Positions 8,635-17,452 of a stretch of DNA of 41,725 nt are shown in pieces (the stretch's first letter is position 1; each line of letters opens with the position of its first letter). This stretch comes from Limosilactobacillus sp. (lineage in GTDB: Bacteria > Bacillota > Bacilli > Lactobacillales > Lactobacillaceae). The position numbers and the translations under genes were made by a program. The stretch covers positions 1 through 41,725 of the forward strand of contig JAUMUE010000011.1 in NCBI GenBank assembly GCA_030530845.1, given 5' to 3'. Below the pieces are notes generated by a model. The model searched no databases. It was not told the DNA's origin and saw only the letters and a program-made list of their open reading frames with translations.

Positions 8635-9645
8635 ATGAGAAAATGGTGGGTAATCTTGACGCTGGTGGTGACGCTGGGGACGAGCCTGACTCCGGGTTCG
8701 GTACACGCCGCTACCAAACAACAGGTTGCTAACGTCAAGAAGGTTCTCAAAGATAATAAGGTGAATGGGATTGTGCTGGTGGATGGTACCAACAAAAAGC
8801 CCCAGGTGATTTCTAACGTCGAGACCAAGGACAAGAAGCAGGTGGTCAAAGCCGACCGCTTGGTTCCGATCGCGTCGTTCCAGAAGTTGATTACGGGGAT
8901 GGCGATTATGAAATTAGCCGATAAGCACAAAATTTCATTGGATGACCCAATTTCAAAATACGTATCCAAAATACCGTCCTCTAACGGCGTCACACTGTCG
9001 CGTTTGATGACACATACAAGTGGTGTAGTAAATGGTCCGCAAGCCCTGAAAAAGCCTCTGAGGACCGAAAAACAGCAACTCAAATATAATATGCAGGGGA
9101 TCAAGGGGACTGGCAACTTCAAATGGTCATATACCGACCTCGATTACGTCCTCTTGGCAGCGGTGATCAGTAAGGCGAGTGGACAATCTTACTTCCATTA
9201 CGTCACCAAGAACCTGCTCGCGCCAGCCGGGGTTAAGGCCAAGCTCTACACCCAGGTCAAGCCAAAACAGGTTACAGAGGCGATGGGTGGCCAATACAAC
9301 TGGGACGCGATCAAGTACGGACTCTCCCCAGAACTCGGCGCCGGTGACTTCCTGATGACGCCAAATGACTACTGGCGTTTTTACCACCTGGAATTCTTGA
9401 AAAACCACAAGTTGATTCAGGAATTCATCGACAAGCAGGACCCAAATAATCAAGAAAAATACTTCGGTGGGACTTACCTCGAACGGCCAAGTCTCCATGC
9501 AAATGGCTTTATCGGCGGTTACGCGGCAACGCTGTATTCTAACTATGAAACCCACCAAACTTTAATCTTTTTCTCCAACAACATTTCATATCCAATGCTG
9601 CGTCAGCTTAACAGCAAGCTCGTTGCGGCATACTTCATCAAATAA
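8635..9645 (+). CDS. Exported serine hydrolase, class C beta-lactamase/PBP-like family
   Basis: This 336-residue protein starts with a signal peptide (RK, hydrophobic core to residue 20, cleavage probably after VHA at 25). The catalytic SxxK tetrad is SFQK with Ser81 and Lys84, and the second motif is YTD (Tyr166-Thr-Asp168) where many relatives have YxN. LMTHTSG (124-130) is a hallmark of the family, and a HANG segment near residue 287 fits the third motif. It probably acts at the cell surface, as a D,D-carboxypeptidase, a D-alanyl esterase or a related amidase. It is too short and lacks conserved blocks for a true beta-lactamase assignment. No lipobox is seen. Confidence 0.85.
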   Translation: MRKWWVILTLVVTLGTSLTPGSVHAATKQQVANVKKVLKDNKVNGIVLVDGTNKKPQVISNVETKDKKQVVKADRLVPIASFQKLITGMAIMKLADKHKISLDDPISKYVSKIPSSNGVTLSRLMTHTSGVVNGPQALKKPLRTEKQQLKYNMQGIKGTGNFKWSYTDLDYVLLAAVISKASGQSYFHYVTKNLLAPAGVKAKLYTQVKPKQVTEAMGGQYNWDAIKYGLSPELGAGDFLMTPNDYWRFYHLEFLKNHKLIQEFIDKQDPNNQEKYFGGTYLERPSLHANGFIGGYAATLYSNYETHQTLIFFSNNISYPMLRQLNSKLVAAYFIK

Positions 9646-9646
9646 C

Positions 9647-9686
9647 AAAAGGCAACTCAGCATTTACGCATGAGTTGCCTTTTTAG
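9647..9686. terminator. Bidirectional terminator between serine hydrolase and lacS
   Basis: AAAAGGCAACTCA (9647-9659) pairs with TGAGTTGCCTTTT (9671-9683). T-runs exist on both strands, so it serves both convergent genes. Confidence 0.88.
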
Positions 9687-9687
9687 T

Positions 9688-11622
9688 TTAGTCTTTCTTG
9701 GTTACGGTCAATACGTTGTCGCTTGTCGTGACTGTATCGCCGTCGTGGGCTACTTGTTCGATATTGAAGCTTTCACTGTTCGTGACGGTCACAATTACCG
9801 TGTCGTCCAGTCCGGCTTCCTTAACTGTTGGTGCCCAGAATTCCATTAATTGTTGACCCTTTTCGATGTGTTGGCCCTTGGTGAAGTAGGTGACAAAACC
9901 AGTACCACGTAACTTCACGGTGTCAACACCCACGTGGATCAGAAGTGTGATTCCGTTGTCAGAAACCATCCCAACCGCATGACGAGTAGAGAAGGTGGCG
10001 CGGATTGTACCAGAGAATGGAGCAAAGACCTTGCCGTCAGTTGGTTTGATGGCAAAACCTTGTCCCATGTGGCCTTCCGCAAAGGCGGGGTCGCTTACAT
10101 CTGACAGGTTGACCACAGTACCAGCGACTGGGGCGGGGATATCAGTGACACCAGGTTGTGGGGCAGGAACTTCTTCAACAGGAGTTTCGTCAGCGTTGAA
10201 TTGCTTACCCCAGGTCTTTTCGAGTTCTTCAACAATCTTTGCGTGTGACTTTTCGTCCAACTTAACCTTGAGTGCGAAGATAATGATACCAACGATGATC
10301 AAGGAGATTGGGATCAGGAACATGTAGATCTTGAAGATACTTACGCCATGTGCAGTCACAGTTGCGGCAGTCGCACCACCAGTCATACCAGCGGCCACGG
10401 TAGCCATACCTACGACACCGTTAGCCACAGCACCACCGAACTTATCGAGCAGTGGACGGATTGACAGAGTGAGTGATTCGTCCCGGTGACCAAGCTTCAA
10501 TTGTCCGTATTCCACAGAGTCAGTGATGGTCATCAAAACAACCAGGAAGATGATTGGTTGTGGGATGAAGAACAGTTCGGCACCAAGCAATACGGTTGCA
10601 AGTGACTTGCCCGCAAAGGCGAAGACTAAGGCACCGATCACTTCGAGAGTAGCGGCACCGTAGAAGAGCTTGTGACGACCAATCTTTCCAGAGAAGAGTG
10701 GGAATGCAAACACGGAAATCACACCGATTACAGTGTTCAGACCACCCAGGATGGAGAAGGCCTTGGAGTCACCGAGTACGTAAGTGAAGTAGTAGAGTTC
10801 AAAACTGTTCAAGAGAGTTTGACCAGTCGTGAAGAAGAGGTAAGACATCGCAATCGCAAGCAATTGATCGTTCTTGACCAGGATCTTCATAACGTCCTTG
10901 AACTTGGTTTCTTCTTTGTTTTCCCGCAAAAGTGACTTTTGTTCGTGGGTAAACATACCAACACCGATCGCGGTAATTGCGGAGATTGCTGCGATGATTG
11001 CTGCGAAGATAAACCAACCACGGTCATCACCGGTACCACCATTTTGCTTCACAGAGAAGAAGAGCACTGTTGGCATGATCACGAAACCGATGATGTTACC
11101 ACCGATTGTTGAACCAACACGGGCGAAGGTAGCTATCTTGTCCCGTTCGTGTGAGTCAAATGACATCGCAGGAACCATGGACCAGAAACCAACGTCATTG
11201 AATGAGTAGAACACGTCCATAATAATGTAGATGATCGCAAAGACAACCAGGTACAGCATTGGGTTGGATGCGTTCAAACCACCCAGCGGAGTAAAGAGGG
11301 CAGCGAGCAGAACGGCCGAAATGGCACCACCGCCGACAACCCATGGCTTAAACTTACCCCAGCGAGTATTCGTACGGTCGATCATGTTACCGATTAAGGG
11401 GTCAATCAATAATTCGACGATCCGTAAAATCATAATAATTGCAGTTACATATCCGACCATCTTGTTATCGAAAGCCTTATTGCTTGAATCGAACAAGTGA
11501 CCAGTAACGTACATGATGAAGTACGTAGAGAGAAGTGCGAAGAAAGCGTCGTGACCGAATGCACCCAGCGAGTAGGCCAGGCGTGAACGGACAAGGTGCT
11601 TTTCAGAGTTTGTACTATCCAT
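9688..11622 (-). CDS. lacS: LacS-type galactoside:cation symporter with C-terminal PTS IIA domain
   Basis: This 644-residue protein imports lactose or another galactoside. Residues 1-470 form a 12-helix GPH-family permease, with the family segments RIVELLIDPLIGNMIDRT and NDVGFWSMVP. A linker rich in Pro, Glu and Val leads to a glucose-type IIA domain (about 480-644), whose phosphorylated histidine is His563 in LLIHVGVDTVKL. In Streptococcus thermophilus LacS, HPr phosphorylation at the equivalent residue tunes transport; here that is inference. The ATG follows AGAGGAATTGTA. No lacZ or lacLM lies in the window, so galactose or an imported galactoside is the likely substrate. Cre and GalR-type sites link it to galKTR. 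Confidence 0.93.
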   Translation of the reverse strand: MDSTNSEKHLVRSRLAYSLGAFGHDAFFALLSTYFIMYVTGHLFDSSNKAFDNKMVGYVTAIIMILRIVELLIDPLIGNMIDRTNTRWGKFKPWVVGGGAISAVLLAALFTPLGGLNASNPMLYLVVFAIIYIIMDVFYSFNDVGFWSMVPAMSFDSHERDKIATFARVGSTIGGNIIGFVIMPTVLFFSVKQNGGTGDDRGWFIFAAIIAAISAITAIGVGMFTHEQKSLLRENKEETKFKDVMKILVKNDQLLAIAMSYLFFTTGQTLLNSFELYYFTYVLGDSKAFSILGGLNTVIGVISVFAFPLFSGKIGRHKLFYGAATLEVIGALVFAFAGKSLATVLLGAELFFIPQPIIFLVVLMTITDSVEYGQLKLGHRDESLTLSIRPLLDKFGGAVANGVVGMATVAAGMTGGATAATVTAHGVSIFKIYMFLIPISLIIVGIIIFALKVKLDEKSHAKIVEELEKTWGKQFNADETPVEEVPAPQPGVTDIPAPVAGTVVNLSDVSDPAFAEGHMGQGFAIKPTDGKVFAPFSGTIRATFSTRHAVGMVSDNGITLLIHVGVDTVKLRGTGFVTYFTKGQHIEKGQQLMEFWAPTVKEAGLDDTVIVTVTNSESFNIEQVAHDGDTVTTSDNVLTVTKKD

Positions 11623-11664
11623 TACAATTCCTCTTTTCTAGTATAATTTCCTATCACTGACTTC

Positions 11665-11747
11665 AGTTTAAGCGCTTACATTTAAAGAGTCAATAAAGCT
11701 TTAGTAAAACTTTACATATTAATTTGTCAGATTTAGTGAATTTTACT
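11665..11747 (-). promoter_or_regulatory. lacS promoter with cre and GalR-type operators
   Basis: On the minus strand, TTGACT (11688-11693) and TAAACT (11665-11670) form a promoter with 17-bp spacing. A near-consensus cre, TGTAAGCGCTTAAA (11667-11680), overlaps the -10. Just upstream of the -35, AGTAAA-AC-TTTACA (11703-11716) matches the galK operator in 11 of 12 half-site bases, and a weaker AGTGAA/TTTACT pair lies at 11735-11747. Further single AGTAAA half-sites occur at about 11798-11818. Confidence 0.75.
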
Positions 11748-11835
11748 AGCATTTATCAATCGCGAATCACTGATATAAAGGGGAGTTTTTGCAAATAGTA
11801 AACAGCAAAACTAGTAAAATTTCGGTTTTTTAAAC

Positions 11836-11868
11836 TAAAAAAAGACGCTGGCAAAATGCCAACGTCTG
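11836..11868 (-). terminator. Terminator of gnd
   Basis: Read on the minus strand, AGACGTTGGC pairs with GCCAGCGTCT and is followed by seven T's. Confidence 0.9.
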
Positions 11869-11887
11869 ATTCGCTAAACGCGATTAA

Positions 11888-13324
11888 TTATTGTTCTTCG
11901 TACCAGCTGTAGTGGTAGTTACCTGGACGGTCAGTACGTTCGTAAGTGTGAGCACCGAAGTAGTCACGTTGTGCTTGGAGCAAGTTTGCAGGAAGCACTT
12001 CAGCACGGTATGAGTCGTAGTAGTTGATAGCTGCGCTCAATGATGGTACTGGGATACCAGCCTTGATGGCAAGGGCAACGATGTCACGAATAGCCTTTTG
12101 GTACTTCTTAGCGATTTCCTTGAAGTAGTCGTCAAGAAGAAGGTTCTTCAATTCAGGGTTCTTGTCGTAGGCGTCAGTGATGTTTTGAAGGAATTGAGCA
12201 CGGATAATGCAGCCTTCACGCCAGATTTGGGCTAATTCACCCATCTTAAGATCCCAACCGTAACGTTCTGAGTCGATACGCATTTGGTCGAAACCTTGAG
12301 CGTAACTCATAACCTTACCGAAGTAGAGGGCTTGACGTACCTTTTCTACTAATTCAGCCTTGTTGTCGATAGCTGCTTCTTCAACATCTACAGGTAATTG
12401 CTTACTTGCGGCAACACGTTCTTCCTTCATCATTGAGATGTAACGAGCGTAAACGGCTTCAGTAATAACTGATTGTGGAGCACCACCATCGAGGGCAGTT
12501 TCTGAACTCCACTTACCAGTACCCTTGTTAGCACCACGGTCAAGGATCATGTCAACGATAGGCTTAGTCTTGTCGTCACCAAGGTCATCCTTACGAGTAA
12601 GAATGTCGGCAGTGATGTCGATAAGGTAGCTTGATAATTCACCCTTGTTCCATTCAGCGAATGTGTCGGCGATTTCGTCAACAGGCATCTTCAATACGTT
12701 ACGCATGATGTTGTAACTTTCGTCGATTAATTCTTCATCACCGTATTCGATACCGTTGTGAACCATCTTTACGTAGTGACCTGCACCGTTAGGACCGATG
12801 TAGGATACACATGGCTTGCCGTCTTCAGAAGCCTTAGCAGCGATTTGAGTCAAGATTGGAGCAACCAAGTCGTAAGCTTCCTTTTGACCACCTGGCATCA
12901 GGGATGGACCGCGGAGGGCACCAAGTTCACCACCGGAAACACCCATACCGATGAAGTTGATACCAGATTCATCCAACTTAGCGTTACGTGCCATAGTGTC
13001 GTGGAAGTTAGTGTTACCACCATCGATCAAAATGTCACCCTTGTCAAGCAATGGAAGAAGTTCATCGATAACAGCATCAGTTGGCTTACCAGCCTTAACC
13101 ATCATCAAGATACGACGAGGCTTTTCAAGAGATGCTACGAAGTCTTCGATAGTGTAGCTTGGAACAAGCTTCTTTTCACTGTGGTCCTTCACCATTTCGT
13201 CAGTACGTTGACGTGAACGGTTGTATACACCAACAGTGAAACCGCGACTTTCGATGTTTAAGGCAAGGTTCTTACCCATAACAGCTAAACCAACAACACC
13301 GATTTGTGCTTTATTCTCTGACAT
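11888..13324 (-). CDS. gnd: 6-phosphogluconate dehydrogenase, decarboxylating
   Basis: Gnd oxidises 6-phosphogluconate to ribulose 5-phosphate, CO2 and NADPH in the cytosolic pentose phosphate pathway. The N-terminal Rossmann loop is [17 protein letters not shown], followed by the substrate-site signature [20 protein letters not shown] (about residues 122-141) and [18 protein letters not shown] with the catalytic Lys and Asn. The C-terminal helical domain is complete; at 478 residues the length is normal. The ATG at 13324 is used because AGGAG precedes it at proper distance, whereas the ATG at 13342 includes that ribosome site. zwf lies directly upstream on the same strand but has its own terminator, so gnd is probably transcribed separately. 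Confidence 0.97.
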   Translation of the reverse strand: MSENKAQIGVVGLAVMGKNLALNIESRGFTVGVYNRSRQRTDEMVKDHSEKKLVPSYTIEDFVASLEKPRRILMMVKAGKPTDAVIDELLPLLDKGDILIDGGNTNFHDTMARNAKLDESGINFIGMGVSGGELGALRGPSLMPGGQKEAYDLVAPILTQIAAKASEDGKPCVSYIGPNGAGHYVKMVHNGIEYGDEELIDESYNIMRNVLKMPVDEIADTFAEWNKGELSSYLIDITADILTRKDDLGDDKTKPIVDMILDRGANKGTGKWSSETALDGGAPQSVITEAVYARYISMMKEERVAASKQLPVDVEEAAIDNKAELVEKVRQALYFGKVMSYAQGFDQMRIDSERYGWDLKMGELAQIWREGCIIRAQFLQNITDAYDKNPELKNLLLDDYFKEIAKKYQKAIRDIVALAIKAGIPVPSLSAAINYYDSYRAEVLPANLLQAQRDYFGAHTYERTDRPGNYHYSWYEEQ

Positions 13325-13377
13325 TAAAGTCACTCTCCTCATAAGAAAAAATACATGTAAAAGTTTTCACAATGTTT

Positions 13378-13405
13378 ATTATAACAGAAATTTCAGGTCA
13401 TGCAA
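13378..13405 (-). promoter_or_regulatory. gnd promoter
   Basis: On the minus strand TTGCAT (13400-13405) and a perfect TATAAT (13378-13383) are 16 bp apart, about 55 bp before the gnd start. Confidence 0.8.
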
Positions 13406-13423
13406 ACGATAAACAGGTAAAGA

Positions 13424-13456
13424 AAAAAAGGTTTTAAGATGACTTAAAACCTTTTA
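13424..13456 (-). terminator. Terminator of zwf
   Basis: On the minus strand AAAAGGTTTTAAG pairs with CTTAAAACCTTTT around a four-base loop and runs into a T-tract. It separates zwf from gnd. Confidence 0.88.
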
Positions 13457-13463
13457 TTTCTTT

Positions 13464-14945
13464 TTAGTGGTTCAGACGGTAAACCCACTTGCGGCCATCA
13501 CGAGCTAAGAGTTCGTCTGAGGCAGCTGGGCCCATTGAACCTGGGATGTAGTTAGGGAATTGAGGCTTTTCAATATCCCAAAGCTTACGTACGACGTCAA
13601 CAAACTTCCAAGCGTAGGCAATTTCAGCCCATGATGCAAAGTTGGTGTGGTTACCTTCAAGAGCATCGTGGAAGAGACGTTCGTATGGTTCTGGTGATTC
13701 CTTCTTGTCGGAGTCACTTTGTAAGTATTGTAAGTCAACAGGTTGGGTAGTGAAACCTTGACCTGCGCGCTTGGCGTTCAATTGAAGAGCGAAACCGGAG
13801 TTAGGTTCAACAAAGATAGTCAAGACGTTTGAGTTAAGTGATTGATCACTTTCGTTACGTGGGTCAGCGAAGATGTCGATTAATGGCTTCTTGAAGACAA
13901 TATCGATCCGAGTAAACTTGTCGGCTAACTTCTTACCAGTACGTACGTAGAATGGCACACCTGACCAGCGGTAGTTGTCAAACATCAGCTTGGCAGCTAC
14001 GAAAGTTTCAGTACCTGATTCTGGGTCAACACCGTCAGCGTTGCGGTATGCTTCAGTGCCTTCACCAGCATCGTATTGGCCACGTACAAAGTTAGCAGCA
14101 GCTTCTGATGGGTTGTATACACGAAGACTACGTAAAGCCTTGATCTTTTCTACCCGAACATCGGTGTCAGTGAATGAAACAGGTTGTTCCATAGCAAGTT
14201 GAGCAACGATTTGCATGATGTGGTTTTGTACCATATCACGAAGGGCACCTGACTTGTCGTAGTAACCGGCACGTTCTTCGACACCAAGCTTTTCACTAAG
14301 AGTAACTTGGATGTTGTCGATGTAGCGGTTGTTCCAGAGTGATTCGATAATGGTGTTACCAAAACGCAGAGCTTGGATGTTTTGAACCATTTCCTTACCC
14401 AGGTAGTGGTCAATCCGGAAGATTTGGTTTTCGTCAAAGGTTTCGGACAATTCGTCGTTCAATTGCTTTGCAGATTCAAAGTCACGACCAAATGGCTTTT
14501 CGATTACCAGACGGTTGAAACCATTTTCGTCGAGCAGATTTTGCTTCTTCAAGTTCATAGCAATGGTACCGAAGAATTGTGGTGCCATTGACATGTAGAA
14601 CAGACGGTTGCCTTCACAACCAAATTCTTGGTCTAATTCAGCAATGCGTTCCTTTAAGATAGTGTAGTGTTCAGGCTTAGTAACGTCGTGTGACTTGTAA
14701 GCGAAGTGCTTTGAAAAGTCTTCAGCTTCACCTGCACGAGTTTCTTCTACGCTCTTGATTGATTCGCGAACAACTTCTTGGAATTCTTGATCACTGTATT
14801 CGTGACGTGAAGTACCGAGAAGTGCGAAGTGGTCCTTTAAGTAGCCCTTTTGGTAGAGCTTGAAAAGGGCAACGTAGAGCTTACGCTTAGCAAGGTCACC
14901 GGTTGCACCGAACAATGTAATAACAGCTTTGTTTTCTGTAGCCAA
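13464..14945 (-). CDS. zwf: Glucose-6-phosphate 1-dehydrogenase
   Basis: Zwf oxidises glucose 6-phosphate to 6-phosphogluconolactone, making NADPH or NADH, the entry to the oxidative pentose phosphate route. The dinucleotide loop GATGDLAKRK (13-22), the EKPFG segment (149-153) and the catalytic signature RIDHYLGK (177-184, with His and Lys of the active site) are intact. At 493 residues the length is normal. I choose a TTG start at 14945, because AAGGAG is eight bases upstream, while the in-frame GTG at 14954 overlaps that site. It is placed upstream of gnd on the same strand, separated by a terminator and a gnd promoter. A TATAAT at 14991-14996 with a poor -35 may drive it. Confidence 0.97.
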   Translation of the reverse strand: MATENKAVITLFGATGDLAKRKLYVALFKLYQKGYLKDHFALLGTSRHEYSDQEFQEVVRESIKSVEETRAGEAEDFSKHFAYKSHDVTKPEHYTILKERIAELDQEFGCEGNRLFYMSMAPQFFGTIAMNLKKQNLLDENGFNRLVIEKPFGRDFESAKQLNDELSETFDENQIFRIDHYLGKEMVQNIQALRFGNTIIESLWNNRYIDNIQVTLSEKLGVEERAGYYDKSGALRDMVQNHIMQIVAQLAMEQPVSFTDTDVRVEKIKALRSLRVYNPSEAAANFVRGQYDAGEGTEAYRNADGVDPESGTETFVAAKLMFDNYRWSGVPFYVRTGKKLADKFTRIDIVFKKPLIDIFADPRNESDQSLNSNVLTIFVEPNSGFALQLNAKRAGQGFTTQPVDLQYLQSDSDKKESPEPYERLFHDALEGNHTNFASWAEIAYAWKFVDVVRKLWDIEKPQFPNYIPGSMGPAASDELLARDGRKWVYRLNH

Positions 14946-15178
14946 AATGTTCACTCCTTCTGAAATAACAGAATTTTTTCACACGTAACCATTATATACT
15001 TTCAAGCACAAGTCTGCACTAGTAAAGCAAGCGGTTTCTTTAAATTGGTCAAATGGAACACTGAATACAAATCCCTTGATGATAGTCTTTGCACGAATAA
15101 TGAGAAAATTGGTCTAGAGCAAAAGTTTTTTGAGAAATATTTCACATCCTCGGCATTTCCGCATGAAAAAAGGTTTTA

Positions 15179-15213
15179 TTGCATATATTTCGTATTCGGT
15201 ATATGATACATAT
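15179..15213 (+). promoter_or_regulatory. cadD promoter with palindromic operator over the -10
   Basis: TTGCAT (15179-15184) and TATGAT (15202-15207) are spaced 17 bp. A perfect interrupted palindrome ATATG-ATA-CATAT (15201-15213) covers the -10, and looser arms (TATATTTCG and CGATATATA) flank it. This fits metal-released repression by the ArsR-type protein encoded second in the operon. Confidence 0.7.
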
Positions 15214-15240
15214 CAGTTTCGATATATAGGAGAGGCTAAC

Positions 15241-15804
15241 ATGAAATTTTTACTGTTATTATTTACTTTTATCGCCGTGAACCTGGATTTCTTCCTGATC
15301 ATGATTTTCTTATTACGGAAGTACCGGGTGCGTGACGTCGCAGTTGGATACTTGATCGGAGTCGTATTTTTAATGACCATCAGCTTTTTGGTCGGCAAGG
15401 CCCTGGCGCTCTTCTTGCCAGAGTGGGTGCTTGGTGCGCTCGGGATTTTGCCAATCTACATGGCACTCCACGACGATGATGACGAGGCCGAATCACACGA
15501 CCACCGCTCGCCAATCCTGTCCACGCTGATCACTTATCTAGCGGTCTGTGCGGGATGCAACCTCTCAATTTTCCTGCCGGTTCTGACGGGGTTATCGCTG
15601 GTCAACTTTGGCTTGGCGGTGCTATTCATCGGAGTCCTCGCCGTCCTGGTCGTTTTCCTAATTAAACAAGTCGGCTCACTTCCTACAGTCAACTCCTTTC
15701 TCGCTAAGTACGGTGAAATCACGATGAAGGTCATCTATATCGGTGTCGGGCTCTACGTCTTTTACGACAGCCACTTGATCGTTCACCTGATTGGATACCT
15801 ATAG
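15241..15804 (+). CDS. CadD-family cadmium/metal resistance transporter
   Basis: This 187-residue membrane protein has about five hydrophobic segments and a loop rich in acidic and His residues (HDDDDEAESHDHR, 77-89) of the sort that binds metals. The pattern of an N-terminal Asp in a hydrophobic helix (NLDFF, 14-18) and a second motif in mid-protein is that of CadD-type exporters. The mid-protein motif is VCAGCN (102-107) where, from memory, CadD relatives carry a GxDN motif. The start at 15241 is preceded by GGAGAGG; the frame runs open to 15130, but the promoter lies inside that extension. It overlaps the ribosome site of the ArsR gene, so both are one operon. Export of Cd(II) or another soft metal is likely. 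Confidence 0.75.
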   Translation: MKFLLLLFTFIAVNLDFFLIMIFLLRKYRVRDVAVGYLIGVVFLMTISFLVGKALALFLPEWVLGALGILPIYMALHDDDDEAESHDHRSPILSTLITYLAVCAGCNLSIFLPVLTGLSLVNFGLAVLFIGVLAVLVVFLIKQVGSLPTVNSFLAKYGEITMKVIYIGVGLYVFYDSHLIVHLIGYL

Positions 15805-15813
15805 GAGGGCCTG

Positions 15814-16146
15814 ATGAAAATTAGACATGATTTAATCGCTGAAGCTGCTAAGATTTACAAGGTTTTGAGCAATAGCAGCCGGATCGAAATCCTCTACTTT
15901 CTCCGTCACACAGATGGTGAGGTGCAGGTATCAACGATTGTGGAGGAGCTTGGGATGTCACAGCCCGTGGTCTCAAAGCAGCTGGGGATTTTGCACCGTT
16001 ACCAGCTCGTTCGGCGCCGGCGTAAAGGAACCAAGATTTTCTACATCCTCGACGATCCCTGCATTGTCGAATTGACCGAGGATATGCTCAACCACGTTCA
16101 ACACGAAATTAAGGGCGAACCACACCCTAAAAACCTATACAAATAA
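15814..16146 (+). CDS. ArsR/SmtB-family metal-sensing repressor
   Basis: This 110-residue winged-helix repressor has the ArsR core (LSNSSRIEILYFL, then the recognition helix MSQPVVSKQLGIL, 48-60). The N-terminal cysteines of CadC are absent. In the last helix, Asp81-x-Cys83 and His94-x2-His97 reproduce the spacing of the alpha-5 Zn site of CzrA (Asp84-x-His86, His97-x2-His100), but with Cys replacing the first His. A thiol there would favour Cd(II) or another soft metal. AGGAGG precedes the ATG and overlaps the end of the transporter gene. It probably represses its own operon through the palindrome at 15201-15213. Confidence 0.88.
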   Translation: MKIRHDLIAEAAKIYKVLSNSSRIEILYFLRHTDGEVQVSTIVEELGMSQPVVSKQLGILHRYQLVRRRRKGTKIFYILDDPCIVELTEDMLNHVQHEIKGEPHPKNLYK

Positions 16147-16179
16147 GGACCAAAGCCAGAGTGACTTTGGTCCTTTTAT
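16145..16179. terminator. Bidirectional terminator
   Basis: AAGGACCAAAG (16145-16155) pairs with CTTTGGTCCTT (16165-16175), followed by TTATTT. It lies between the convergent ArsR and MFS genes. Confidence 0.88.
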
Positions 16180-17349
16180 TTAGATATGTTCGTGCCGTTC
16201 TAACAAAATCCCGAAGATCGTGAAGAGAAGGGCAGATGCAAAAATAACGATTGAGCTTGCGACCCAGTTGTGCGTGTGGGCGTTTAAGTTACCCACGATC
16301 ACAGGTCCTAATGCCGCAATCAGGTAGCCGACAGATTGCACCATCCCGGACAGGTTCCGCGTATCAGCCACGCTCTTAGTCTTCAAACCAAAGAGGGTCA
16401 TCGCTAAGACGAAGGTGGTTGTAGAACCGGCACCCATCAGCAGGGCGACGATGCAGAAGTAAACGAATGAGTCGACCGGGAAGAGTAACATCACAGCACC
16501 GATCATTGAAGCCACACCCGCAGCGATCAAGATTGGACGGCGGTCGCTCATCTTAGAAGCAATCACCGGTACCGCAAATGCAAATGGCAGGGCGAACAAC
16601 TGGAGTAGACCAGCGATCAAACTTGATTGGTCGCTATTCAATCCCGCGTCCATTGCCATTGTAGGCAGCCAGGCGACGATACTGTAGAAGACGAAGCATT
16701 GGAAGCCGAAGAATAATAGCATCCACCATGCATTGAGCTTCTTCCACATGTTGGTACCCGCGTCCGCAGCACCGTTATCGCTTTCGCCACGGTCGTTGTA
16801 CTTGAGGTTTGGCAACCAGACAATCGTAGTCACCAGGGCAATCACGGAGATGACAATTACAGCAGTTTGCCAGCTACTTGCGTTGGTAATTGGAGCAATC
16901 GCGTAAGCTCCAATCGCAGCAAACAGAGTCATCGCCATGTTGTACAACCCGGTCACACTACCGATCTTTTCTGGATACTTGTCAGAGATGATGGCAGGCA
17001 AGAGGACGTTAATACAAGTGATCGCCATACCGACCATCACAGTTCCCACCATCAGCAGAGGGAAGTTGATGATCCGGAGGTAGGATCCGACAAACATCAG
17101 TACCATTCCGATCGCAAGGGTCATTTCGTTACCAATCCGTTGTGCGGTTGATGAGACGATAGATGACAGGAGTCCAAAACATAAGAGCGGAATCGTTGTT
17201 AAGATCCCCAGACTCGTCGGTGCAACGTGGAATGTCGCAGCGATTTCTTTAATTACTGACGGAATTGAGGTGATCGGCATACGCATGCAGACCCCCAGCA
17301 AAACCAATCCAAGCATCAATAATGAACTATGCTTTTTTACGTTTTCCAA
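16180..17349 (-). CDS. MFS transporter, CynX/NimT-like family
   Basis: This 389-residue protein has twelve predicted membrane segments and resembles the cyanate/2-nitroimidazole-transporter-like (CynX) branch of the major facilitator superfamily: GVCMRMPITSIPSVIKEI near the N-terminus, and an ordered array of Gly/Pro-rich helices. The TTG at 17349 is chosen as start, because AGAAAGG lies nine bases upstream. The frame is open to an ATG at 17412, but that has no ribosome site and the promoter-like TGGTATAAT (17387-17395) falls inside the extension. The substrate is unknown. It stands alone between two terminators, so the neighbours give no further hint. Confidence 0.85.
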   Translation of the reverse strand: MENVKKHSSLLMLGLVLLGVCMRMPITSIPSVIKEIAATFHVAPTSLGILTTIPLLCFGLLSSIVSSTAQRIGNEMTLAIGMVLMFVGSYLRIINFPLLMVGTVMVGMAITCINVLLPAIISDKYPEKIGSVTGLYNMAMTLFAAIGAYAIAPITNASSWQTAVIVISVIALVTTIVWLPNLKYNDRGESDNGAADAGTNMWKKLNAWWMLLFFGFQCFVFYSIVAWLPTMAMDAGLNSDQSSLIAGLLQLFALPFAFAVPVIASKMSDRRPILIAAGVASMIGAVMLLFPVDSFVYFCIVALLMGAGSTTTFVLAMTLFGLKTKSVADTRNLSGMVQSVGYLIAALGPVIVGNLNAHTHNWVASSIVIFASALLFTIFGILLERHEHI

Positions 17350-17386
17350 AAAATTCAGCCTTTCTAAAAATAAAGTGAGTTCGATA

Positions 17387-17395
17387 ATTATACCA
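17387..17395 (-). promoter_or_regulatory. Extended -10 promoter of the MFS gene
   Basis: The minus strand has TGG-TATAAT, an extended -10 element, 38 bp before the TTG start. No good -35 is seen, as is common for extended -10 promoters. Confidence 0.6.
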
Positions 17396-17418
17396 TAAAA
17401 GCTTTTACCCATGCGGAA

Positions 17419-17445
17419 TAAAAAAGATCCGTGCGCGCACGAATC
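17419..17445 (-). terminator. Terminator of nrdI
   Basis: On the minus strand GATTCGTGC pairs with GCACGGATC (one T-G wobble), followed by six T's. It lies just after the nrdI stop. Confidence 0.8.
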
Positions 17446-17452
17446 CTGGTGG

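Noticed and set aside
8610..9122. 170-residue minus-strand open frame with hydrophobic stretches
   Set aside because: Antisense to the serine hydrolase gene and overlapping its signal peptide region; no initiation signals.
12758..13216. 152-residue plus-strand open frame inside gnd
   Set aside because: Shadow of gnd; no ribosome site and no recognisable domain.
15130..15240. N-terminal extension of the CadD-like protein
   Set aside because: It would contain the promoter and operator; the ATG at 15241 has a good ribosome site and starts a natural membrane helix.
17350..17412. N-terminal extension of the MFS protein from an ATG at 17412
   Set aside because: No ribosome site precedes it and an extended -10 element lies inside it; the TTG at 17349 is better.
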